From positions 1,860,001 to 1,924,000 of the forward strand of contig BSYQ01000014.1 of NCBI GenBank assembly GCA_030272585.1: a stretch of DNA of 64,000 nucleotides. Direction: 5' to 3'. Positions 56,181-64,000 of the stretch are shown piece after piece (the stretch's first letter is position 1; the number at the start of each line of letters is the position of its first letter). The notes beneath the pieces were generated by a model that was not told the DNA's origin, did not search any database, and saw only the letters and a program-made list of their open reading frames with translations. A program made the translations under genes and the position numbers. This DNA is from Bryopsis sp. KO-2023. Its lineage: Eukaryota > Chlorophyta > Ulvophyceae > Bryopsidales > Bryopsidaceae.

Positions 56181-57074
56181 CTAGTCGACAGAAAAAACTT
56201 CGGTGCTGAGCGTACCCATAGCCCTCAATCTGTTGAAGCTACAACCGACCTTCAACCAAAAAGCGTTCGACAAGGGACACGCCTTGATGACGACCTTGGG
56301 TCGAACACCCAGACCACAGCTAAATTCCCATCCTATTTTGATCCTCCATAAGTGCTCCGATCCATGACAAAAGCTATTTTTCAGAACAATTTTCTCCCCT
56401 TCCCCCCGACCCCACTGCAGAATATGATCTGCCCAAATGGTTCTATTCGGTCGAACAGAACAAGCTATCCCTGCTCGAGATAAAGGCCTCACGTTGTTTT
56501 CGACCAGAGAAGCCTGACTTTTAGACTCCAGACAAAACACTCTGTCCTTAGAAGCAATCACTTTCCATCCTTCTTCCTCCTTGTTGCACAACTGCACCTT
56601 GAGGACTCGCAGACCACGTGGTTGAACACCTGCGTTGGCTTTTGAGGATCGCGATAGGTCGGTCGTTCGAGAAAGAGTAGCTCTACCAGTCACGCCGGGA
56701 AAACAGGAACTCGCTCGCTGAGCAGAAGATGCCCCCTTGCGCATTTCATAGATTCTCAGGAGCATACCCGGATTCAGCTTCGTTTGGTAATGATGGGGGC
56801 CGTGAGTTCGTCCAGCACAGAGGGACCCGGCGCCGTCGATGTGGCTGTGCCCCAGCCGAACAATGTTTCCGACCTGATGCGTGATTTGGTTGAAGCTCTT
56901 ATCAAGGAAGGAACGAACGCTGGACTTTCTCTCTCCGTTTCGATTGCTGTGGCCACTGTTCTCCTCAAAATCTTTCACAGTTCGAGGCTTCTGTGTCGAA
57001 TCAATGGGCTGCCCTGTTCGCCACCTGACCGAATCCAGAGAAGAGAATTTTGGCTTTTCGAATCGACGAATCAT
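56181..57074 (-). CDS. Uncharacterised 297-aa protein
   Basis: The longest open frame in this stretch, ATG to stop without an intron. I do not recognise the family. The N-terminal 140 residues are basic and Ser/Arg-rich. The C-terminal half (about 145-285) looks more ordered, with VLKVQLCNKEEEGWKVIASK, KDRVFCLESKSQ and HILQWGRGEGEKIVLKNS in a beta-strand-like pattern. No signal peptide or TM segment. A 172-aa plus-strand frame overlaps its 5' part; the minus-strand protein has the better composition. It could also be one exon of a larger gene. Confidence 0.45.
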   Translation of the reverse strand: MIRRFEKPKFSSLDSVRWRTGQPIDSTQKPRTVKDFEENSGHSNRNGERKSSVRSFLDKSFNQITHQVGNIVRLGHSHIDGAGSLCAGRTHGPHHYQTKLNPGMLLRIYEMRKGASSAQRASSCFPGVTGRATLSRTTDLSRSSKANAGVQPRGLRVLKVQLCNKEEEGWKVIASKDRVFCLESKSQASLVENNVRPLSRAGIACSVRPNRTIWADHILQWGRGEGEKIVLKNSFCHGSEHLWRIKIGWEFSCGLGVRPKVVIKACPLSNAFWLKVGCSFNRLRAMGTLSTEVFSVD

Positions 57075-58206
57075 GGGTATCCTCTTGTGGTGGACAGTGC
57101 CTTGAGGCTTTGCTGTTGCTCAATGGAACGCGTTTTTGAACCTTCGTTTTGTCTTGACGACTTGCTTTTGTTGATTTTCAGGCGTCATCGTGTCCGTAAG
57201 GAATGCCAGAAACTCCGCACGTTTCTGCAACCGTCACATGATTCATCTCCAAAACGAAAGCCAGTGAGGTGCAGTTCTCGATCGTTAAGCAGCCAGCCTT
57301 GAAGAGTGCCACAGCGATGGCGGAGTAAATTTTCTGGTTTCAAATTGTTTTGGATCAACATTCGACTCTTTGTTTTGAATATTGATGTAAAACCAAGTGG
57401 ATTAACACAACCCTGACCACGGGATCCCGTACCAGTACTGGGAGTCCCAATTTGGGACCAGGAAAGAGTTGCATTGAAGGAGGCGTGGAATTTTAAAATT
57501 CCCCGCCTCTCTTGTACAAGGGTGACATGTCAGAGTTTTTTTCTTTCTTTCTTAACCCCCAAAACCCAGAAGTGTTTCAAAAGCAGACGATGTCCATCCA
57601 TCAGAATTCTGGGATTTAACAGCACTCCACTGGCAATGAAAAATGGCTTCCCAGATTAAACACACACTCATATTTCTTTTGCGTGGGAAGAGCCTGGAGC
57701 TCTTGACGTGACGATCAAAGAATGCTTCGTAAAGGGTGTGAGACTGCAGATTCTGCTTCATTTACCAAAACTGTAACTTGATTTTGTTTGACTAATGCAA
57801 AACAAATCATCCATCGCCAAAAATTTATCGATTTCGTATGGAAGCCTGGATGTAAGAGTCCTGGATGGAATTCAGACTCAAAATTTTCAACCAAGCTGGC
57901 AAAGTAAAGAATGGAAGATTGAGTGGTGTAGCACCCAGTGCAAAAAAATGCTGTAAACAAAGCTCGCCAAAGTCGACTCCATATGGAACTGCATCCAAGA
58001 ACCGCATGCATGCGGTTCTTGGATGCAAACCTCTGAGCTCGCAAACATCTCTTTCACCATGAGAAACGCTGATCACTGGCTGGAAGCAGGGGTGTCGCTC
58101 GATTCGATTATTGAAGCGAAGCTTGGGTGTAGTGAAATCAAAGCAGTTTTTTGAGAAATGTGTGTATTTTGGGGTCAAAAAATAAATATATCTCAACAAT
58201 GATCGT
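57075..58206. other. Intergenic, with a long perfect palindrome
   Basis: No gene is supported. It contains the short palindrome GTCCCAATTTGGGAC near 57445 and the 38-bp perfect palindrome at 57990-58027. Short open frames across the palindrome have no recognisable content. Confidence 0.45.
57990..58027. repeat. 38-bp perfect palindrome
   Basis: Two 19-bp arms (TGCATCCAAGAACCGCATG and its exact complement) meet with no spacer. Symmetry ends at both outer bases (C at 57989, A at 58028). Confidence 0.95.
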
Positions 58207-58280
58207 GCCTTCTTAGCTCAGTTGGTTAGAGCATTCGCTTTGTAAGCGAAAGGCCCTGAGTTCGATTCTCAGAGGAGGCA
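58207..58280 (+). tRNA. tRNA-Thr (UGU)
   Basis: A 74-nt cloverleaf. The acceptor GCCTTCT pairs with AGGAGGC (one G-T pair). The D-arm is GCTCAGTTGGTTAGAGC. The anticodon stem TTCGC/GCGAA encloses loop TTTGTAA with anticodon TGT. The T-arm is CTGAG-TTCGATT-CTCAG, and the discriminator is A. CCA is not encoded, as normal for a eukaryotic nuclear gene, and there is no intron. A and B box promoters are internal. Confidence 0.95.
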
Positions 58281-58867
58281 ACAAAACTGTGCATTGAATC
58301 AATTTCCAACTAATTTTCAACTAATTTTGAACCACTGCAGGATGAAGACTCCACCCCCCCACACACAACAACAGAAAATATAGAACAACACAAAGAGAAC
58401 CAAACAGGTTTTGTCATTTATGCTGAACGACCTCATCCATCCCACCCATCATTGCCCTCTTTTGACAAGCGGATGGTAAAGACATGACCATCGTTCTGAT
58501 GCTTCATGTTGCAAGTCATGTAAACATGTTGTTGTGTTGTTGCGGGTCAGGCTCAGCTACGAGGTCACAACACAGCCAAGCCATCAACAAACCCAACACC
58601 CTTCAGGCGACACGAGCTGACGTGAAAGAAGGAAAAAAAAGCATCGACCGCGCGTCTCCCGTAAGGCCCAACGTGGGGGGTAAAGAGACGCAGAGCTACA
58701 CATGGTAACACGTAGAAGCCGTGATGTGATCATCGGAAACGCACGTGGCTTGTCTTTGGCGCCCATAAAAACGCACCCCACCGCAATTCATTCAGACAAC
58801 TTTCGTTTTGCGTTTTTTTTACGTTATTTTGGTGCTCTAGCCTTCCGTTCGCAACAGCGTTCTGACA
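58281..58867. other. Intergenic between tRNA-Thr and the polyglycine gene
   Basis: Probably the promoter and 5' leader of the gene at 58868. No coding region is supported. Confidence 0.5.
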
Positions 58868-59538
58868 ATGGCACCATTTTTCAAGACCGTAGTTGGCCTT
58901 CTTTTGGTTGGCTTGATCGTTGTATCGGCTGCAGATGTTTCTGACGCAACAAGCTCTGAAATTGGTGGGCAACCTTTTGATAGAACGTGATATGTAACTG
59001 GGTTTTTGGACTTCGAATTCTATTTTCTGAGTCGAGAACAGTCCTGGGTAGGTTCATCAGCCTTTTCTGAGTGACTTCGTTGGCTCACCAGGTCTGCAAA
59101 GAGTCGATGTTTCCAGCCGTGCGCTGGTATCAAACCTGCGACACTTCAACGTTCATGGTAAGGGTTTTCTGTCTACGAAGAGTAGATTCTCCCTGTTGTG
59201 GTTAATTTGGGCCTTTGTGGGGGGGGGGTTCGCACCTCCGGTTTGGCTGCAGTGTTTTTTTTCTTGCCATGGATGAACAAACACTCTCTGGAAACGGTGG
59301 TTATCGGCTGGTGTTTTTTTGAGTTGCGCTGTATAATTCTTGTCTTGTAGGTAGTCGTGCTCTTTTGATTTTCAAGAAAGGAAAGAAGAAGAAAGGAAAG
59401 AAGTTTGGCGGTGGCGGTGGTGGTGGTGGAGGAGGAGGAGGAGGAGGCGGCGGTGGTGGCGGCGGTGGCGGTGGCGGCGGCGGAGGAGGAGGAGGCGGCG
59501 GCGGCTCTGGTGGTGGTGGTGGAGGAGGTCGAAAATAA
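58868..59538 (+). CDS. Small secreted polyglycine protein
   Basis: 116 aa in three exons: 58868-58964, 59092-59157, 59351-59538; all introns in phase 1. A signal peptide (TVVGLLLVGLIVVSAADV) is followed by a short spacer with two similar segments (SSRALVSNL, GSRALLIF). Next comes a basic stretch, KKGKKKKGKK, then about 40 glycines broken by one Ser, ending GRK. The glycine run is coded by mixed GGN codons, so selection, not only slippage, may keep it. Gly-rich secreted proteins are often structural (wall, sheath or adhesive). The function here is unknown. Confidence 0.7.
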
Positions 59539-60703
59539 TTTGACCCCATTTCATCCCCACGATGAATGAGAATTTTCAAGCCCTGCCCCAAACTGTGCCA
59601 GCTTTTTGAGCAGTTTGACATTAGTTTCCTAGTTCTAGTTTTGACATTGCAATTTTAATAGGGGGCAGTACCAAGCCTGGATTAAATTTTGATGTCAATC
59701 AAGAAGTCCCGTTAGCTCTTCCTGTTTTGTAAGCATTTTTGGAGTGACTGTTTTTTTTCTGATCAATCCGTTCAGCCCTGCTGCCTTGTGATTTGATTGC
59801 ATCCATCAAGCATTCATTTATCCGTGCTGGTCGGCGATTTGATTGACTTAATTCGATGGCCAAATTCTGGCTTCAGCTTTAAAACAGCATCAAAGAGCAT
59901 GGCCAGTCTGACTGCTAGACCTACCTGCAACTTTCAAATCCAGTTTCACCTTTTCCCTCTGATTTCCTGTCATCCAAAATTGATTGCCAACTCAAATTTC
60001 TGCTTGGATATCTTTTTACCAAAGATACAGCTTTTTTTTTAGTGAACCTGAGTTAATGTTCATCAAGCCCCACTGGTTTTCTCCAAACATGTGCTCCATA
60101 TAAGAATTTGCAGCTTTTCATGCTGTCGTTTCCTGTAGCAAAGATCCTTCTTTTGCCTGTGTCCATTCATGACACAGTTTCATTTTCATTAAGAGAAAAT
60201 GAACTGATACCGAGTCATAATTTTCCCTCAGATGATTCAGGCCACCAGCACCCCATTGTCATATCTGTTCTGTCCGAAAAAAATCAGAATTTTTTTTGAA
60301 TTTGAAGTCAACTGTTGGGAGAACTTGGGATCGATAATTCAAATCTAGATTCTAACCCCTTGTGTGTTTCGACGGACATTGAATATTGATATTTATTGGT
60401 TGCATCTGAAATAATTTCGGCACAAGGCAACTTTTTCGAATCCCGCACGTGCTCCTGCACTATTTCCTGATGATAAATTTAGCATTTTAGAAAAGTTTTT
60501 TTTTTTTTTTTTAAACTAGCTGTGGTTGAGGGCGTGAGACCTCATAATCCAAGCGAAAAAGAAAACCAACCAAAAACGAAGAGAAAGAGAAAAAAACAGG
60601 GAAAAACTCAAAAACACCCCCCAAAGCCTCATTCTTGAAACAAGCAACAATCTTCCTCCCGAACCCGTCCCCCCCCTCCTTTTCTAAAACGAACCCAAAA
60701 AGA
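59539..60703. other. Intergenic, no gene seen
   Basis: 3' flanks of two convergent genes. AT-rich, with a T-run near 60497-60511 and short A/C homopolymers just before 60704. No credible coding frame. Confidence 0.55.
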
Positions 60704-61560
60704 TCAATGGATGGTCAGCACTCCACACACAGTCACCAAGCACAGCATATGATAGAATGAGTGAATGATGAACAACAGGAAGGGCCGCTCCTCGAATTGG
60801 TGGTGGGCGAAATTCAAGCAAAAATCCACAGCCCAGAGGATGAACGCCAGCGCAAGGCCCCCCTCCAGAGTCTCAATCTGCAATTTGTTGATGACCCAGG
60901 AGAGGATCAATGTGACTAGGGCTGCCATTACTATTGAGGATGCTAGAGCTGCCTTGGGGGAATCCTTTGGTTTGCCATGATCGAACGCTAGCTTCATGAA
61001 ATACTGGCCGGCAATCGGGCCATACCTGAAAAGGGAAAGGAAAATTAATGTATTGATTGGGGTGTTCAATCATACTTCAGCATTGATCCGATTTTGACAA
61101 AAGAATAACCCCTTAGGAAAAAGAAAAGGCAGAAAAAGGGAAATGTAAAAGGCCTGAAATGGTAAAATTCAAGCTTTTGCATTATTCCTAGTAGCATCTG
61201 ATCAAAACTACGTTAGCTTATTATTCACAAGCTGAAAATGAAGTTATGTTTTTTTTTTCTAGTTTTACAGACATAGGCACCTATACACAGTTGGTTTTTT
61301 TAATCATTCCTTGACTCTTCTTCAGCCTTTTCATAAATCATTTATCTACAAAGTAAACGATCAGGATTTTTATGGGTCGCCGGGTTAGCAAGGCGAGCGG
61401 TACATTCCGAAAACAAACACACAATGTCCTGACGCAGTCGTGTCCCCGTTGTGATGTCGATACGTTGGAAACGAAATGCTTACCACACAGCACCCAGCAT
61501 CGTCTGAAGCACGACGCACGCCAACACGGGAAGCCATGCCATCCCGACCTCCAACAACAT
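60704..61560 (-). CDS. DUF1761 family membrane protein
   Basis: 132 aa in two exons: 61560-61484 and 61025-60704 (phase 2). Four predicted TM helices. Family marks are WYGPIAGQYFMKL after the first helix (split by the intron in the Trp codon), ALASSIVMAALVTLILSWVI, LALAFILWAVDFCLNFAHHQ and FEERPFLLFIIHSFYHMLCL. This matches the DUF1761 layout WYGPLFG..WMKL ... FEGRPW.LFLINAGYYL. Length is normal for the family, whose function is unknown; mostly bacterial and algal/fungal members are known. The first ATG gives a short N-terminus directly into helix 1. Confidence 0.85.
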
Positions 61561-62990
61561 CGTCTCAAAGGAAAGCTTGTGGCTGGCGCGAAAAGAGAAG
61601 CTTGGGAGTGGAGCGAGGTGGCGACAGGTTCTGCATTTCTGGCGTCGGGTGGAAAATGTGACATTTCGTGTGACGTGATGCGACGGCGATGTTGGCCAGT
61701 TGTCACCAAAAAAACAATTCTTGAGAATCCAGATTAATTTCGCCATCTTGAAGCTGTTGCATGGTGTTTGTTTGTTTGATTCTAGAGTGGCAATTCTCCT
61801 CCACAATGTACTTTGATGTTGTTGAAACCACAGTGTTGAAAACCACAGTTTTACATAGTCAAAGTTGTTCCCCACTCACTTCCTAAATACACAAACTCAA
61901 AACTCGACTAACATCCCTCAGCCAGGCGGCGCTTTGACTTGCGCGATCCACATGTCTCACTAAACAGCCCCATTCGATCCCAATGGGTTTTACAATGTTT
62001 GTTTGTTGTTTGATTCTTGCTTGCTTTCGTTTTTGGAATCTTGAAATCCATGTTGAAACGGAATTATATCTATTTATTTATTTCTTTGTTTGATAAGCAC
62101 GTCCTGAGATGGACAATTCTCAAATGAATTCTCAAATGAACAAACTCAGCAGATAACATATTTCCTTGAAGAGTGGAAAGTTCTGTTTTTTTGCATTAAT
62201 ATTGAAATTTTGATGTTTAACCAACGGCACATCGAATTTGCACCATCAACCCCACAGATATTCAAACCCCTTCGTTACACAACGATTCTCATCCAATGGG
62301 CATTGTTCAATGCCTAGTTTTCGCTCAAATCCTTACTCCATATAATTAACGTCAAAAAAGATGCCAAAAGAAAAAAAATACCGACATAGAGATACCCATT
62401 GACAAACCTAAGAAAAAAAAGGGCACACTGAGAACTCATTCCTTTTTTCTTACAAAATTTGTTTACCTTTTTTTTCCCAACTAAATTCCTGTCGTTACGG
62501 GATGCTTTTTTTTTTTCAGGTCAAAACAATGTCATATTGCCAATTCTCTTCTCGCTCCTTGTCATTCTCGCTTTCCCCCCCCCCCGCCTTTTTTCCAAAA
62601 AAAACAACATGTCCAAGGGAAAAAAAACAAGCAAAAAAAAAAAAAAGGAACAAGAAATTTCCACCACACACATATATATATCCAACATATCAGTGATAAA
62701 ATCTTAGTCAGTCTTAACCCACCTATCTTTTTTTTTTTTTCCTTTTTTTTTCTTTTTTGCCATTTACCTCTTTTTCTTAAAGTTTTCTTTCCCTCCCCCA
62801 CCATTTTTCTCCCCACCCAAAAAAACACCATTCAAAAAAAAAAACACCAAAAGTTTTTGTTAAAATCACATGCATATATGTTGGGTGTCCAGAGATCGTC
62901 AGTTATGAAAGCAAGCAACAGTTTTCGCCAAACTTAGGAGCGTTTTTTTTTTTTTTTTCCCCTAATTGTTTTTATCCCACTAGAACTCCA
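61561..62990. other. Intergenic, no gene seen
   Basis: Upstream of the DUF1761 gene and downstream of the phosphatase gene. AT-rich on the left; homopolymer-rich T/A/C DNA from about 62.4 kb, including long T-runs at 62728-62756 and 62943-62958. Confidence 0.5.
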
Positions 62991-63788
62991 TTACGACTTG
63001 ACCAATCCCACAAGGACGGTACAGTCATCCATCTTGCCTCCCTTTGGAAACAGCTTGCTGAAAAAATTCCCCTATTGTATTGACAAGAAAAAAAAAACAG
63101 GTCAGCTGATCTGAGGAATGGATGTGCACAGTTTCAAACCATCACCAATTAGAAAAAAACATATGCGATAAAAATGGGGGAAAACACCCTGAGAAAACAG
63201 AATGACAGGAGAATGTAAAGTTTAGACGGAGAAGTATGGAGCGCGCTGAACAAAAACTATGTTTGGCCTGTCCAAAAATTAAAACTGAATAAAAACCTAA
63301 ATAAAGAAGGAAAGAAAAAAGAGACTATCTAAATAAGATCAAGAAAAAACAACTAAAGAATAGTAACACTAATAACAACCAAATTTCCAGAAAAAGTCCA
63401 ATCCCGAACTTTTCGAAAAAGAATGCAAAAACGAAAAAAAAAAAGAAAGCAACAACTGGAAAGAACACACCACGCTGGCAGCCGCTTCCTCCACAGACCA
63501 CGGCGTCTTGACGGTTGCGCTCCGAGCATTACCAAATGCAACCTCCGCGATTTTCTCGGACAGAGCTTTGGCGACCACCCCCGTGCTGTTTCCATTCAGC
63601 TCCTCTTTCACCACCGCTGCCAAATCCTCATCCCAAACGTTGTCGAACAGTCCATCAGAGCCCATGACCACCACATCCCCCTCCTTCACTCTGAAATGAT
63701 AGATCTCCGCGTCAGAGGGGTGGTCGGTGTCTTCCAGGTGGGTTTCGCAACCCAATTGATATGGCATGTTGAACTCATGCACGTGGGG
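62991..63788 (-). CDS. PTC7-like PP2C protein phosphatase, C-terminal part
   Basis: Two exons are visible, 63788-63474 and 63071-62991 (phase 0), encoding the last 131 residues. The 5' part lies beyond the window. The PTC7/PPTC7 subfamily block is present (HEFNMPYQL, compare family H.FN.P.QL), then GDVVVMGSDGLFDNV with the metal-binding Asp, a helix (LAAVVKEELNGN), and the final motif GKMDDCTVLVGLV with the second Asp. Mg/Mn-dependent Ser/Thr phosphatases of this group often act in mitochondria or plastids. The exon acceptor at 63789 precedes PHVHEF and lacks a pyrimidine tract. Confidence 0.88.
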
Positions 63789-64000
63789 CTGTTTTTTGTT
63801 TTTTTTTAATTCAATGTTTAATGGATGGGTGGCAGGGAAGCAACGGAGGGTTGCCACGCACACAAAAAAAAGCCATAACAAAATCAGCAAAAAAATAGAC
63901 AGTTAGTGTAAAAAAAGCTGGTATTTTGCAAATAAATGTATTCTTGCCTTGTATGTGTTTGTTTTGCTGATCATGACAAAAATATACTTATCCATAAAAC

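Noticed and set aside
56784-57302. 172-aa plus-strand open frame
   Set aside because: It overlaps the 297-aa minus-strand frame, has a less protein-like C-terminus, and shows no family motif. One of the two must be a shadow, and this looks the weaker.
59301-59621. Polyproline minus-strand frame
   Set aside because: Antisense of the polyglycine exon; the plus strand has a signal peptide and three phase-matched exons.

Overview
This window is nuclear DNA from an intron-rich eukaryotic microbe. The evidence is spliceosomal GT-AG introns in most genes, a Rab-type GTPase, an LTR retrotransposon, a CACTA-like DNA transposon and a nuclear-type tRNA gene. A PHT4/ANTR-like anion transporter is compatible with a photosynthetic protist, but no feature fixes the lineage. 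Intergenic DNA is packed with A/T and G/C homopolymers. All introns below were placed by hand from splice signals, phase and protein sense.

Layout: 0.4-2.1 kb, single-exon MFS anion transporter (+). 4.5-11.4 kb, complete Ty3/gypsy-type LTR retrotransposon (coding strand -) with two 327-bp LTRs that differ at one base and an open 2003-aa gag-pol frame. 12.2-14.9 kb, four-exon 620-aa protein of unknown function (-). 16.1-24.5 and 29.0-39.7 kb, two paralogous giant membrane proteins (+; 1855 and 1967 aa) with a signal peptide, Pmp-like beta-helix repeats, a Cys-rich stalk and a multi-TM C-terminus. 25.7-27.6 kb, between them, a DUF2419/QNG1 queuosine-salvage gene (+). 40.6-41.8 kb, a secreted expansin-like domain protein (+). 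44.8-47.7 kb, a Rab8/Rab10-like GTPase in six exons (-).

49.5-55.4 kb holds a membrane-anchored protein kinase or pseudokinase (-). One of its introns contains a 4.0-kb CACTA-like element with 29-bp inverted ends and a 3-bp target duplication. The element sits directly against the 3' splice site and carries a multi-exon membrane-protein gene instead of a recognisable transposase. 56.2-57.1 kb has an unknown ORF (-). 58.2 kb has tRNA-Thr(UGU). 58.9-59.5 kb has a small secreted polyglycine protein (+). 60.7-61.6 kb has a DUF1761 membrane protein (-). 63.0-63.8 kb has the C-terminal part of a PTC7-like PP2C phosphatase (-) that runs off the window.

The genes are unrelated housekeeping and cell-surface functions, not an operon or pathway cluster. 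The most unusual points are the paralogous Pmp/multi-TM genes with an internal exon-module duplication, and the CACTA element carrying a host-like gene at a splice acceptor.
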